Positions 26,794 to 35,733 of a DNA stretch of 64,000 nt are shown here, piece by piece. The notes beneath the pieces are model-generated. The model was given only the letters and a program-made list of their open reading frames with translations, made no database searches and had not been told where the DNA came from. Source of the stretch: Arthrobacter sp. Soil764 (GTDB taxonomy: Bacteria; Actinomycetota; Actinomycetes; Actinomycetales; Micrococcaceae); contig NZ_LMSI01000012.1 of the NCBI RefSeq assembly GCF_001428075.1, positions 192,507-256,506 on the forward strand, written 5' to 3'. The stretch's first letter is position 1, and each line of letters starts with the position of its first letter. Position numbers and translations under genes: made by a program.

Positions 26794-27243
26794 GTGAGTG
26801 TGCAGCTGAATACAGTCCGCAAGCTTCGGGTGCACTGGCCCATCAGCACAGAAACCTTCACACGGATAGCGGCCGGGGAGGTCTCCGCTCTCCGGCAGGA
26901 CCCGGGCCTGGCCGCGCTTCTGCATGCCGTGGAGCAGTTCCGCGAGCTCGGCGACTTTGGGAACTACAAGCACGTTTTTGAGTCGGGCGTTGGCCTGGAA
27001 GGGTTCACCTGCGGCGAGGGTGCCGTACCCACCCTGGGCACGGTGGGGGAACACACGGTTTCGCCCACCTTCGTGTTCACCACGTACTTTGATGCCGCCC
27101 TTGAGGACCATGTGGTGGAACAGTTCATCAAGGAGTTAGTGGATATCCATCCCTGGGAGTTGCCGGTCATCGAGGTGACCGGGCCCGTGAGCGTGGCCGG
27201 GGGCCTGCGCGCCAAAGACCGTTCCGGAGCGGCTGCCTCATGA
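26794..27243 (+). CDS. NIF3-insertion-domain-like (PII/CutA-fold) protein
   Basis: 149-aa cytosolic protein. The central and C-terminal parts (GNYKHVFESGVGLEGF, EGAVPTLGTVGEHT, then DIHPWELPVIEV) follow the pattern of the PII-like insertion domain of NIF3/YqfO proteins (GNY..F..G.G.F.P..GA.P..G..G ... HPYEEPAYDV). CutA1 also has a HPYExP motif. This is my own motif reading. AGGAGG is seven bases before GTG 26794. The stop overlaps the cyclase-family ATG by four bases (ATGA), so the two act together, probably in a metal-linked process. Confidence 0.7.
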   Translation: MSVQLNTVRKLRVHWPISTETFTRIAAGEVSALRQDPGLAALLHAVEQFRELGDFGNYKHVFESGVGLEGFTCGEGAVPTLGTVGEHTVSPTFVFTTYFDAALEDHVVEQFIKELVDIHPWELPVIEVTGPVSVAGGLRAKDRSGAAAS

Positions 27244-27989
27244 TTGACACCGCCACCGGCCTCTGGCCTACCCTGCAGTCCGTGTTGGAAGGACGGCAGT
27301 TCACCGACCTCACCCACGCTTTTCATCCCGGCCAGCCGCACTTTCCCGCCTTTCCAAACGAAACCCGGGAAGCGCTTTTCGATCTCGACAAAGGCGACGG
27401 CTTCACGGCGCACAGGTATTCCATCGTGGGTCAATGGGGAACACACGTGGACCCGCCATCACATTTCATCCGGGGCGGCCGCACCCTGGACTGCATTCCT
27501 GTGGAGGACATGATCCTGCCGCTGGTGGTGCTGGACATCACCAAGGACGTTTCCGGTAACCCGGACGCCACACCCAGCCTGGACCATGTCCGGGACTGGG
27601 AGGAGCGGAATGGCAGGATTCCGGCCGCTTCCTTTGTAGCGCTGAGGACCGGTTGGAGCCGGCGCTGGCCGGACAGCGAGGCCATGGCCAACCGGGATGC
27701 TTACGGCGTCAGCCACACGCCCGGCTGGTCACGGGAAGTTCTGTCCTTCCTCGTCGAGGAACGCTCAATTTCCGCCATCGGGCACGAGCAGACGGATACA
27801 GATCCCGGCCTGGCAACCTCCAACGGGGATTTCGGCCTGGAAACGTACATCCTCGCCCAGGACCGCTGGCAGATTGAACTGCTGGCGGATCTCACCGGCC
27901 TTCCGGAGGCAGGAGCCGTAATTGTGGCCAGTTGGGCCAAGCCGCTTCAGGGAAGCGGCTTTCCCGCCCGCGTCTTTGCCATCTCCTAA
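27240..27989 (+). CDS. Cyclase-family (kynurenine-formamidase-like) metal hydrolase
   Basis: Putative metal-dependent amidohydrolase of 249 aa, PF04199-like. The signature HxGTHxDxPxH appears as GQWGTHVDPPSHF (64-76): His69, Asp71 and His75 are kept, but the first metal-ligand His is Gln65. The C-terminal catalytic region reads IGHEQTDTDPG and FGLETYILAQ. KynB, isatin hydrolase and related enzymes open N-formyl, lactam or lactone bonds; the substrate here is unknown. Translation is coupled to the NIF3-like gene, and an IclR regulator follows 30 bases later. Confidence 0.85.
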   Translation: MIDTATGLWPTLQSVLEGRQFTDLTHAFHPGQPHFPAFPNETREALFDLDKGDGFTAHRYSIVGQWGTHVDPPSHFIRGGRTLDCIPVEDMILPLVVLDITKDVSGNPDATPSLDHVRDWEERNGRIPAASFVALRTGWSRRWPDSEAMANRDAYGVSHTPGWSREVLSFLVEERSISAIGHEQTDTDPGLATSNGDFGLETYILAQDRWQIELLADLTGLPEAGAVIVASWAKPLQGSGFPARVFAIS

Positions 27990-28019
27990 CGGCAGGCAAC
28001 AGTCATTTAGACTCGGACC

Positions 28020-28796
28020 ATGTCGAGGACTTCAAGCATGGGACGGGGAATCACGGCGGTCCTGGCTGCCGGGGAGCGCCACGCCCACGGCCTCCCCGGC
28101 GGCACCGTGGCCGAAATTGCCGCCGACCTCGGCAAGGACCGCAGCCAGGTGTCCCGGAGCCTGCGGACGGCAGAGCAGGAAGGGTTCCTGCGCCGAACAG
28201 CGCAACGCACTTTTGCCCTGGACTGGAGCGTGCTGACCGATGCCCACCTGTTGACCCGGCGCCGCCTGCACACCGACGGTGCGGCCGCGTTGGAGCGGCT
28301 CTCAAGCGAGACTGATGAAGGATGCTTCCTGGGTGTCCTCAGCGGGGACAGCACCGTTACGGTGGGCGAAAGTATCCCCGCAACCAGCAAAATGGTGGGC
28401 TCATGGCTGGGCCGGCCCTACCCTGCCTACTGCAGCGACGCCGGCCAGGCACTCTTCTGGGAGGCCTCCGAGGCGCAGGTGCGTAAGGTCTTTGCGCAGG
28501 TCCCTTTCGTGAAGCACGGCCCCAACACACCGGCCGACGTCGAGGACTTCCTGGCGCGCCTCAAGGCGGCGAGGCGGCGCGGCTATTCCGTGGTTGATGA
28601 GGAAGCTGAACCTGGCCTGTATTCGCTGGCCGTTCCCGTGCGGGACTTCAGGGGCGACGTGGTGGCCGCCCTGCAGATCGTGGGCCCGAAAAGCCGGCTT
28701 GAGCCCCGCCAGGCTGACCATGCCAAGGCGTTGGCAGCGCAGGGGACGTGGCTTGAAGCCATGCTGGGCTGCCCGTCCCCCAGCAAACAGCCCTAG
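28020..28796 (+). CDS. IclR-family transcriptional regulator (cyclase-operon side)
   Basis: DNA-binding regulator with an N-terminal winged helix (about 8-65; VAEIAADLGKDRSQVSRSLRTAEQEGFLRR) and a C-terminal IclR effector domain (about 80-245; DEGCFLGVLSGDSTVTV, AYCSDAGQALFW, GLYSLAVPVRDFRGDVVAALQIVG). No ribosome site precedes ATG 28020, but TAGACT lies six bases before it, suggesting a leaderless mRNA; ATG 28038 with GAGGAC upstream is the alternative. It probably controls the adjacent hydrolase or permease genes and faces a second IclR gene tail to tail. Confidence 0.9.
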   Translation: MSRTSSMGRGITAVLAAGERHAHGLPGGTVAEIAADLGKDRSQVSRSLRTAEQEGFLRRTAQRTFALDWSVLTDAHLLTRRRLHTDGAAALERLSSETDEGCFLGVLSGDSTVTVGESIPATSKMVGSWLGRPYPAYCSDAGQALFWEASEAQVRKVFAQVPFVKHGPNTPADVEDFLARLKAARRRGYSVVDEEAEPGLYSLAVPVRDFRGDVVAALQIVGPKSRLEPRQADHAKALAAQGTWLEAMLGCPSPSKQP

Positions 28797-28807
28797 GCTG
28801 CGGCCCG

Positions 28808-29584
28808 CTACCCTTCGGGGGTGGGCCGGGCAGCCCCCAGCCTGGCCGCGGCCCCGGCGAGGACATCGGCCAGTTCCCGGGCCTGGGAACCCATCTCCGC
28901 CCGGCTTCCAAGAACACTGAGCGAAGCAACGATTCCACCCTGGGGATCGCGGATGGGGACAGCAACTTCGACAATGCCGTGTTCGAATTCCTCCACGGCA
29001 GCAACACAGCCCTCGGCTTTGTCCCGGACCATCAACTCCCAGGCCTCGGGGATGGAGTGGGCGGCACCGGGACCACCAACGCCGATGAAATTCACGTCGG
29101 AAAGCAATGCCTCGAAGGCCCGCTGCTTGTGGTCCCACAACAGGGCCCGCCCGGATCCCGTGCACCAAGCCGGCGTCACCATGCCGGGCTGGACAAAGCT
29201 GCCTGCACGTGAATCGTTGCTCGATGCCAGCAGCAAAATGACGCGGTAACCGTCCCGTACGGACACACGGGAGCGCAGACCGGTGGCGGCCACCAGGCTC
29301 TCCAGTTCAGCCCCGGCGTGCTGTATCCAGCCCGTATTGAGGTTGGCTGCAAGGCCGAAGAAGCTCCTCCCGACCCGGAACGGACCGCGTTCGGGCCGCT
29401 CCAGGAGGCCAAGGTCGCACAGTTCCTGGGTGAGGCGGGATACCCGGCTCTGGTCCATGTCCAGCTCAGCGGCCAGCTGGGAAACGCCCAGGAGCTGCTT
29501 GCCGGTCTTTTCCCTGTCAACCACCAGGCGCACAATCCGCAGTCCCTGCGCCAGCGACGACGCCTCCGGGGCAGTTTCGTCCAC
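28808..29584 (-). CDS. IclR-family transcriptional regulator (permease side)
   Basis: Second IclR regulator. From GTG 29584 (AAGGAG nearby) it is 258 aa, the same length as its convergent neighbour; longer in-frame starts at 29623 and 29677 lack ribosome sites. The helix-turn-helix QLAAELDMDQSRVSRLTQELCDLGLLER is followed by an effector domain with RVSVRDGYRVILLLASS, WCTGSGRALLW and VEVAVPIRDPQGGIVASLSVLG. The two regulators share the layout but are clearly diverged, so this is an old duplication or convergent recruitment. Likely targets are the permease and/or the homoserine-dehydrogenase-like operon. Confidence 0.9.
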   Translation of the reverse strand: MDETAPEASSLAQGLRIVRLVVDREKTGKQLLGVSQLAAELDMDQSRVSRLTQELCDLGLLERPERGPFRVGRSFFGLAANLNTGWIQHAGAELESLVAATGLRSRVSVRDGYRVILLLASSNDSRAGSFVQPGMVTPAWCTGSGRALLWDHKQRAFEALLSDVNFIGVGGPGAAHSIPEAWELMVRDKAEGCVAAVEEFEHGIVEVAVPIRDPQGGIVASLSVLGSRAEMGSQARELADVLAGAAARLGAARPTPEG

Positions 29585-29677
29585 CCTTGCTGCTCCTTCC
29601 ACCGTCAACCGGTCTATCTTCACACGTGAGGGGTGCCCCTGATGCCACACGCTTCTCCGCGCCCCGAATGCAGCCAT

Positions 29678-29714
29678 GGCCCGGCGCAGACGCTTTACGC
29701 GTCTGCGCCGGGCC
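29678..29714 (-). terminator. Perfect 16-bp hairpin after the permease gene
   Basis: GGCCCGGCGCAGACGC (29678-29693) pairs perfectly with 29699-29714 around TTTAC. It lies between the permease stop and the IclR gene, so those two same-strand genes are probably separate units. Confidence 0.8.
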
Positions 29715-29732
29715 TCAGCTATGGTTCACGTC

Positions 29733-31172
29733 CTAGGCAGGCACGCCGGCAGAGCGCTTCCGCCCGTACCTGAAGTGGAAGTAGCCGTAGCAGGCCGCAA
29801 CGAAAGGAATACCGAAGTACAGGGCCGCGACCTGGTTGGGGTCAAAAGCTATGCCGACGAGTGAGATGACGCAGAGGGTAAATGCCAGGATGGGCACCAC
29901 CGGAAAGAACGGGGCTTTGTAGGCCAGTGCAGCCACGTTCCCGCCGTTCCTGACGAATGAGCGCCGGTGGAAGAAGTGCGAAGCGGTGATGGACATCCAC
30001 ACACCCACCACAGCGAAGCCCGCCACCGACACCAATGCCAGGTAGACAGTTTCAGGAGCCACCACGCTGCTGATGAGGGATGCCAGCCCGCCGAGCATGC
30101 TCACCGACAGTGCGGTCATGGGGATACCCCGGCGCGTCAGCTTCTTGAGCGCCTGCGGCGCGTGGCCTTCATTTGCAAGGGAATAGAGCATCCTCGCACA
30201 GGAAAACAATCCACTGTTGCCGGCGGACAGCAGCGCCGTGATGATGACAAAGTTCATCAGGTCAGCAGCGAAAGGAACACCGGTGGCCGTAAACACCGTC
30301 ACAAACGGGCTCTCGTCAAGCCCTACTTCCTGGTACGGAATAGTAGCGGCAATGACAGCGATGGCCCCGACGAAGAACACCAGCAGGCGGATGACGGTGC
30401 TTCGCATCGCTTTGGGAATGCTCGTGGCGGGATCCTTCGTTTCCCCGGCCGCCACACCGATCAGTTCAGATCCGGAAAAGGCGTAAAAGACGGCGAGCGC
30501 GGTAATCAGAACGCCAGTGAATCCGTTGGGAAACAGGCCTCCCTCAGTATTGAAATTCTCGAAGAGGAAAGGGTGGCTGCTGCCTTCGCTGAGCGGATGG
30601 AAGCCCAGCAGGGCTGCACCCCCAAGGACGATGAGCGCGATGATCGCCGCGACCTTGATGATGGCAAACCAGAACTCCGACTCGCCAAAGAACCTGGACG
30701 AAACGGCGTTCAGACCGAACAGCGTGGCCGCAAATACGAGACACCACACCCACACGTCAACGCCGGGGAACCACCGTTGCATCAGCAGGCCCGAGGCGGT
30801 GAATTCCGACCCGATGGCCACTGCCCAGCACAGCCAATAAAGCCAGGCGGTTGCGAAGCCGGTGGCCGGTCCGATGGACCGGGCAGCGTAAATGTGGAAC
30901 GCCCCGGAGACGGGGTACGCGATGGCGAGCTCACCAAGGCATGCCATCACCAGGTAGACCACAAAGGCGCCAACGAGATAGGCAAGGACGGCGCCGAGTG
31001 GCCCTGCCTGCGAAATGGTGTAGCCCGAGCTGAGGAACAAGCCGGAACCTATCACTCCGCCCATGGCGATCATGACCAGATGCCCAGGGCCCATGGAGCG
31101 GTGGAGTCCCGCTTCTGCGGAAGGGGGCGCGCCAGGTTCTGGCTTGAGGGTCAGGGGGGTCGAAGATTCCAA
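29733..31172 (-). CDS. APC-superfamily amino acid permease (AAT type)
   Basis: Proton-coupled amino acid importer of 479 aa with 12 predicted helices. The AAT signature is clear at the N-terminus (HLVMIAMGGVIGSGLFLSSG) and in YPVSGAFHIYAARSIGPATGFATAW. Later blocks such as FSGSELIGVAAGETKDPATSIPKA and NSGLFSCARMLYSLANEGHAP are canonical. The start appears to be TTG 31172 with GGAGG six bases before it. It is divergent from the homoserine-dehydrogenase-like/ALDH operon across 288 bp of palindrome-rich DNA, so the natural inference is that it imports that pathway's amino acid. Confidence 0.93.
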   Translation of the reverse strand: MESSTPLTLKPEPGAPPSAEAGLHRSMGPGHLVMIAMGGVIGSGLFLSSGYTISQAGPLGAVLAYLVGAFVVYLVMACLGELAIAYPVSGAFHIYAARSIGPATGFATAWLYWLCWAVAIGSEFTASGLLMQRWFPGVDVWVWCLVFAATLFGLNAVSSRFFGESEFWFAIIKVAAIIALIVLGGAALLGFHPLSEGSSHPFLFENFNTEGGLFPNGFTGVLITALAVFYAFSGSELIGVAAGETKDPATSIPKAMRSTVIRLLVFFVGAIAVIAATIPYQEVGLDESPFVTVFTATGVPFAADLMNFVIITALLSAGNSGLFSCARMLYSLANEGHAPQALKKLTRRGIPMTALSVSMLGGLASLISSVVAPETVYLALVSVAGFAVVGVWMSITASHFFHRRSFVRNGGNVAALAYKAPFFPVVPILAFTLCVISLVGIAFDPNQVAALYFGIPFVAACYGYFHFRYGRKRSAGVPA

Positions 31173-31271
31173 GGGATGCCTCCAGTTGGGGAAAGGGTCG
31201 GAAGGGCGGCCGCATTTCGCCTGCCTGTCCGAAAGGGGCTATGAGTGCGTCGACAGTGACGAAAGTAACAC

Positions 31272-31400
31272 AAAAACGCGTTTTTAGTCATCAAAGTCAT
31301 ATGAAGATGCAAATGTTGCACGTTTACTACGTGACACTGACATGTCGAACCGGCAGGTCAATGGTCGTTCTGCCTGCCCGTTTGGGCATTTGGACATGTC
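31272..31400. promoter_or_regulatory. Cluster of palindromes in the permease / dehydrogenase divergent spacer
   Basis: Perfect AAAAACGCGTTTTT (31272-31285); CACGT-TTACT-ACGTG (31319-31333); GACATGTC at 31339-31346 and again at 31393-31400, 54 bases apart; and GGCAGG...CCTGCC between the last two. Two identical 8-bp palindromes five helical turns apart look like paired operators that could loop. IclR and Lrp genes flank the locus. Confidence 0.55.
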
Positions 31401-31460
31401 ATGACGGACAGCTGGTGGGGCCACGATGGGAGCAACCAATGAACAGATTGAAGGAGCACC

Positions 31461-32513
31461 ATGACCACATACGACATCGCGCTGATCGGTTTCGGCGGCG
31501 TCAACAGGACACTTGCTGAATTGATCGCCACCCGCGGGGATGAACTCAGCCTCAAACTGGGTTTCGGCCTGCGGGTGGTGGCCATTACGGACCTTCGCCT
31601 CGGCTCGCTGGTGCAGGCCGGGGGAATTGACCTGGCCGCAGCCTTCCGGCTCGATCCTGGCGTGGAGACCTTCGCAGCATGCGGGGGGTCCGCAGAGCCG
31701 GACAACGAGCATGTCATCCGGACGTGCCCTGCCGACATCATTTGCGAAGCAACCTTCACCAACCCCACGGACGGTGAGCCCGCAGCATCCCACGTCCGCT
31801 GGGCCCTGGAATCAGGGAAGAGCGTCTGCACCACCAACAAGGGCCCAGTTGCATTGCATGGCGCGGAACTGGCGGAGCTTGCCCGGAGAAATGGCCTGGG
31901 CTTCGAATTCGAGGGCGCGGTGATGAGCGGAACCCCCGTGCTCCGTTTCGCGAAGCAACTGCTTCCAGGCCTGGCCCTCAACGGGTTCGAGGGCATCCTC
32001 AACGGCACCAGCAACTACGTTCTGGGCCGGATGGAAGAAGGCCTCAGCTTTGACGAGTCAGTGCGCGAAGCCCAGCAGCGGGGGTACGCAGAGGCGGATC
32101 CCACCGCTGACATCGAAGGCTACGACGTCCAGCTCAAAGTCCTGATCCTGGCGAATGAACTCCTGGGCGCGGACCTCACCCTTGCCGATGTGCAGCGCCA
32201 GGGCATCTCCGCGCTGACCCACCAAGTCCTCAGCAGGGCCGCTGGCCAGGGCCGGAGGTGGAAACTGGTGGGCTCGGCGCGGCGCAACCCGGACGGGACA
32301 GTAAGCGCCGGCGTTGCCCCCGCCGCACTCCCCCTTGACCATGGGCTCGCGGGAGTTTCCGGAGCGAACAACGCGGTGTCCTTCAACACCGACCTCCTCG
32401 GCCCGGTAACGGTTTCCGGCCCCGGGGCCGGACGGGTGGAGACGGCCTATGCCCTGCTCTCGGACATCATCGCCATGCACGGCGCCAGGAACCAGGTGGC
32501 CACCAATGCGTGA
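31461..32513 (+). CDS. Homoserine dehydrogenase-like NAD(P) oxidoreductase
   Basis: Predicted to interconvert homoserine and aspartate 4-semialdehyde. The 350 residues carry the nucleotide loop GFGGVNRTL (10-18), TTNKGP with the Lys at the NADP site, the substrate block [14 protein letters not shown], and [12 protein letters not shown] with the catalytic Asp and Lys. There is no ACT regulatory domain, unlike most biosynthetic enzymes, and it is not linked to thrB/thrC. The ATG has GAAGGAG upstream. It overlaps the aldehyde dehydrogenase gene by 8 bp. Context favours a catabolic, homoserine-oxidising role (inference). Confidence 0.88.
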   Translation: MTTYDIALIGFGGVNRTLAELIATRGDELSLKLGFGLRVVAITDLRLGSLVQAGGIDLAAAFRLDPGVETFAACGGSAEPDNEHVIRTCPADIICEATFTNPTDGEPAASHVRWALESGKSVCTTNKGPVALHGAELAELARRNGLGFEFEGAVMSGTPVLRFAKQLLPGLALNGFEGILNGTSNYVLGRMEEGLSFDESVREAQQRGYAEADPTADIEGYDVQLKVLILANELLGADLTLADVQRQGISALTHQVLSRAAGQGRRWKLVGSARRNPDGTVSAGVAPAALPLDHGLAGVSGANNAVSFNTDLLGPVTVSGPGAGRVETAYALLSDIIAMHGARNQVATNA

Positions 32514-33933
32514 ATCGACACTTGCGCCATTTGAGAAGGCACTGCCCGCCTTCACTGAGGTGCAGAGCCCCTACGATGGCCGGGTAGTGGGAGCAGTGGC
32601 ACTGACCGCACCGGAGGCCATGGAAACGATCTTCGAGACAGCCCGGGCCGGGGCCGTGCAGGCCAGGGGAATGTCCCGCCACACCCGCGGGAAGCTCCTG
32701 GACTCGGCTGCCATGCTGATGGACGCGCGGGCGGAGGATTTTGCCGGGACCATCTCCGCTGAAAGCGGCAAGACCATCCGGCAGGCACGCAAGGAAGTGC
32801 TGCGGGCGGTCAACACCCTGCGCCTGTCGGCGGCAGAAGCACGCCGGAATGCAGGAGAAACGATCCCCTTTGACTCCTATGAGGGCTCGGAAGACCGCAT
32901 TGGCTGGTACTCCCGCGAGCCCTTGGGCATCATCGCGGCCATTACGCCGTACAACGACCCCCTGAACCTGGTGGCGCATAAGGTGGGCCCGGCCATCGCG
33001 GGAGGAAACGCCGTGATCCTCAAGCCGTCGGCCTTGACTCCCCTGTCCGCCCAAATGCTGGCGGACGTCCTTACCGAAGCGGGCCTGCCCCACGGAGTGC
33101 TTACGGTTGTCCATGGGGGCAGGGACGTTGCGGAGGCCATCGTCAGGAACCGTGACATACGGATGGTGTCCTTCACCGGCGGGTTTTCGACCGGTGAGGC
33201 CATCGCCCGGACAGCAGGGCTGAAGAAGCTGTCCATGGATCTGGGCGGCAATGCACCGGTGATCGTGATGGAAGATGCCGACATTGCTGCCACCGTGGAA
33301 GCCTGCGTCTCCGGTGCCTTTTGGGCCGCCGGCCAGAACTGTGTGGGAGCACAGCGCCTCCTCGTGGCCGAGACCGTGTACTCGGAGTTCCGCCGGCGGT
33401 TCCTTGACGAAACGTCCCGGCTGGTGGCGGGCGATCCTGCAGCGGAAAGCACGGATGTGGGTCCGATGATCACTTCGGCAGCGGTGGAACACCTCCAGGC
33501 CAAAATTGATGCGGCCGTCAGCGCAGGCGCCGTGGTCCTGGCCGGCAATATCCGGAACGGCAATGTCCTGGAGCCTACGGTGCTGGAGAACGTCCCCATG
33601 GGGAGCGAGCTCTGGAACGAAGAAGTCTTTGGACCAGTGGTGCTGCTGCAGCCGTTCAGCACCTTTGACGAGGCGGTGGACCTGGCGAATGCGGTGGACT
33701 TCAGCCTACATGCGGGAATCTTCACGCGCTCCCTTGGCACTGCACTGGAGGCTGCCGGCCGCATCGATGCAGGTGGCGTGATGATCAACGATTCCTCGGA
33801 TTACCGCTTCGATGGCATGCCGTTCGGTGGGTCCAAGTACGGGAGCATGGGCCGCGAAGGTGTGCGGTTCGCCTACGAGGAGATGACCCAGCCGAAGGTT
33901 GTCTGCATCAAGCGCCGGGACGGCGGGGTCTAG
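32506..33933 (+). CDS. NAD(P)-dependent aldehyde dehydrogenase
   Basis: ALDH-superfamily enzyme of 475 aa resembling lactaldehyde, succinate-semialdehyde or phosphonoacetaldehyde dehydrogenases. Nucleotide-binding segments are [14 protein letters not shown] and [12 protein letters not shown]. The nucleophile is Cys279 in GQNCVGAQR. The general-base motif reads MDLGGNA: Asp245 replaces the usual Glu. Start ATG 32506 overlaps the preceding gene. Coupled to a homoserine-dehydrogenase-like enzyme, it could oxidise aspartate semialdehyde to aspartate; other semialdehydes remain possible. Its stop shares a CTAG with the convergent Lrp gene. Confidence 0.9.
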   Translation: MRESTLAPFEKALPAFTEVQSPYDGRVVGAVALTAPEAMETIFETARAGAVQARGMSRHTRGKLLDSAAMLMDARAEDFAGTISAESGKTIRQARKEVLRAVNTLRLSAAEARRNAGETIPFDSYEGSEDRIGWYSREPLGIIAAITPYNDPLNLVAHKVGPAIAGGNAVILKPSALTPLSAQMLADVLTEAGLPHGVLTVVHGGRDVAEAIVRNRDIRMVSFTGGFSTGEAIARTAGLKKLSMDLGGNAPVIVMEDADIAATVEACVSGAFWAAGQNCVGAQRLLVAETVYSEFRRRFLDETSRLVAGDPAAESTDVGPMITSAAVEHLQAKIDAAVSAGAVVLAGNIRNGNVLEPTVLENVPMGSELWNEEVFGPVVLLQPFSTFDEAVDLANAVDFSLHAGIFTRSLGTALEAAGRIDAGGVMINDSSDYRFDGMPFGGSKYGSMGREGVRFAYEEMTQPKVVCIKRRDGGV

Positions 33934-34391
33934 GTGGGCTGGACTGCCGTGCCCCGCCGGACGTAGTTGGACAGTGTCATGGCCGTCACCGTGTCCGTCA
34001 CTCCGGGAGCGGCAGCAATCTGTTCCCAGATTTCCTGGATGCGCTCCAGGGAACGGGCTTCCACCCGGACCAGCAGGTCGAAGTCGCCGCTGACAACATC
34101 GCAGAGGACCACTTCCGGGATCGATTGCAGCAGGGATATCACATCGGATCCGCGCACCCTGTCCTTCCGGTAGACCATAAGGAAGGCCGAGACAGGCCCT
34201 TGTCCGGGCGCACCGGTGACCACCGTATAGCCCTGGATATACCCCTGCCGTTCCATGCGGTCGATCCGCTGCCGCACGGCATTGCGGGACAGAAGCACCT
34301 TCGCTGCCAGCTCCGCATGGCTGATCCTGGCGTTGCGGGTCAGCTCCGCAAGGATGCTCTGATCGATCCGGTCAAGACTTGCCCGCTCCAT
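33930..34391 (-). CDS. Lrp/AsnC-family transcriptional regulator
   Basis: Amino-acid-responsive regulator of 153 aa. The N-terminal helix-turn-helix is [39 protein letters not shown]. The C-terminal RAM/AsnC domain contains [26 protein letters not shown] and the ligand-binding region up to TAMTLS. ATG 34391 with GAAGGG six bases upstream is preferred over GTG 34397. It overlaps the aldehyde dehydrogenase tail to tail by four bases. It is a good candidate regulator of the amino-acid permease and dehydrogenase genes. Confidence 0.92.
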   Translation of the reverse strand: MERASLDRIDQSILAELTRNARISHAELAAKVLLSRNAVRQRIDRMERQGYIQGYTVVTGAPGQGPVSAFLMVYRKDRVRGSDVISLLQSIPEVVLCDVVSGDFDLLVRVEARSLERIQEIWEQIAAAPGVTDTVTAMTLSNYVRRGTAVQPT

Positions 34392-34596
34392 GTCCACCCT
34401 TCACCGCATGAGATTTCAACAGCAGACACGAGTCGGCCCGGCTCCAGAACGAAAGCACTAGGAGATGATACGTCGCACCTGGCAGGGCCGGTCCGCTGAC
34501 CCGCCCTGGAAAGGGCGACGTCGGCACCTGGCCGGGTGCCGTCGTCGGACCTTCACGTCGTGGCCGGGATGGCGCACCGGGTAAACTTGTCCGGTC

Positions 34597-35724
34597 ATGC
34601 GCTGTTCCTATTTTGATGCCGGCACCTGCCGCTCCTGCACCCAGATGGGCAGGCCCTACGGCGAGCAGCTGGCCGGCAAGCAGCTGCACTGTCAGACCCT
34701 CCTGTCAGATCACACGACACTGGAATGGCTGCCGCCGGTGGCGAGCCAGGAATCGGGCTTCCGCAACAAGGCCAAAATGGTGATTGGCGGAACCGCCCAG
34801 AACCCCACCATCGGGATCCTCGACGCCGACGGCCATGGCGTTGACCTGCGCAAGTGCGGCGTCTGCTCCCCCGGCCTGCTGGCCTGCTTCCCCGTGCTGG
34901 CCAATTTCATCCGCCGGGTCCGCCTGACGCCCTATGACGTTCCGGGCCGGACCGGCGAGCTCAAGCACGTGATCATCACCGAATCACCGGACGGGGAGAT
35001 CATGCTCCGGCTGGTCCTGCGCTCGGACCAAACGGTGCCGCGCATCCGGAAGCACCTCCCGGAACTGCTGGCCGCACTGCCGCAGGTGAAGGTGGTCTCC
35101 GTCAACCTGCACCCGGAACACAAAGCCGTGCTGGAAGGCGACCGGGAAATCCTGCTGACCCGGCAGTCCACCCTGAACATGCGGGTCAACGACGTCAACC
35201 TGCACCTGCGCCCGCAAAGCTTCTTCCAGACCAACACCGATATGGCCGCGGCGCTGTACCGCCAGGGGCGCGAGTGGGTCAACGAACTGGCGCCGGCCTC
35301 GGTGTGGGACCTGTACTGCGGCGTGGGCGGGTTCGCCCTGCACAGCGCCGCCCCGTCCCGCACCGTCACCGGCATTGAAACCAGCAGCGAGGCGATCGTG
35401 TCTGCCCGCATCAGCAGTGACGAGGCCGGGCTGCAGGGGATGGACTTCCAGGCCGGCGACGCCACCGCGTTTGCCCTTGCCAGCAGGCAGTCGCCGGACC
35501 TGGTGATCGTGAACCCGCCGCGGCGCGGCATCGGGAAGGAGCTGTGCGGCTGGCTGGAATCCTCGGACGTGCAGCACGTGGTGTACTCCAGCTGCAACGC
35601 ACAGTCCCTCGCCCGAGACCTGGCCGCCCTCCCGTCGTTCACCGCCCGGCGCGCCCGGGTCCTGGACATGTTCCCGCAGACCACGCACTACGAGGTGATG
35701 GTGCTGCTGGAACGGGCCGCGTAG
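34597..35724 (+). CDS. rlmC: 23S rRNA (uracil-C5)-methyltransferase RlmC/RumB-like
   Basis: SAM-dependent enzyme that methylates a uridine in 23S rRNA (U747 in E. coli numbering). The 375-aa protein lacks the TRAM domain of RlmD, as RlmC does. Fe-S cysteines are at the N-terminus (MRC, CRSC) and in RKCGVCSPG. SAM motif VWDLYCGVGGFAL, the NPPRRG loop, and the catalytic Cys in YSSCNAQSLARDL are present. TAAACT lies nine bases before the ATG and no Shine-Dalgarno is visible, so the mRNA is probably nearly leaderless. Confidence 0.93.
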   Translation: MRCSYFDAGTCRSCTQMGRPYGEQLAGKQLHCQTLLSDHTTLEWLPPVASQESGFRNKAKMVIGGTAQNPTIGILDADGHGVDLRKCGVCSPGLLACFPVLANFIRRVRLTPYDVPGRTGELKHVIITESPDGEIMLRLVLRSDQTVPRIRKHLPELLAALPQVKVVSVNLHPEHKAVLEGDREILLTRQSTLNMRVNDVNLHLRPQSFFQTNTDMAAALYRQGREWVNELAPASVWDLYCGVGGFALHSAAPSRTVTGIETSSEAIVSARISSDEAGLQGMDFQAGDATAFALASRQSPDLVIVNPPRRGIGKELCGWLESSDVQHVVYSSCNAQSLARDLAALPSFTARRARVLDMFPQTTHYEVMVLLERAA

Positions 35725-35733
35725 GTTCCCGGC

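Noticed and set aside
29967..31244. 425-codon plus-strand frame over the amino acid permease
   Set aside because: Antisense shadow, hydrophilic and repetitive, with no family signature.
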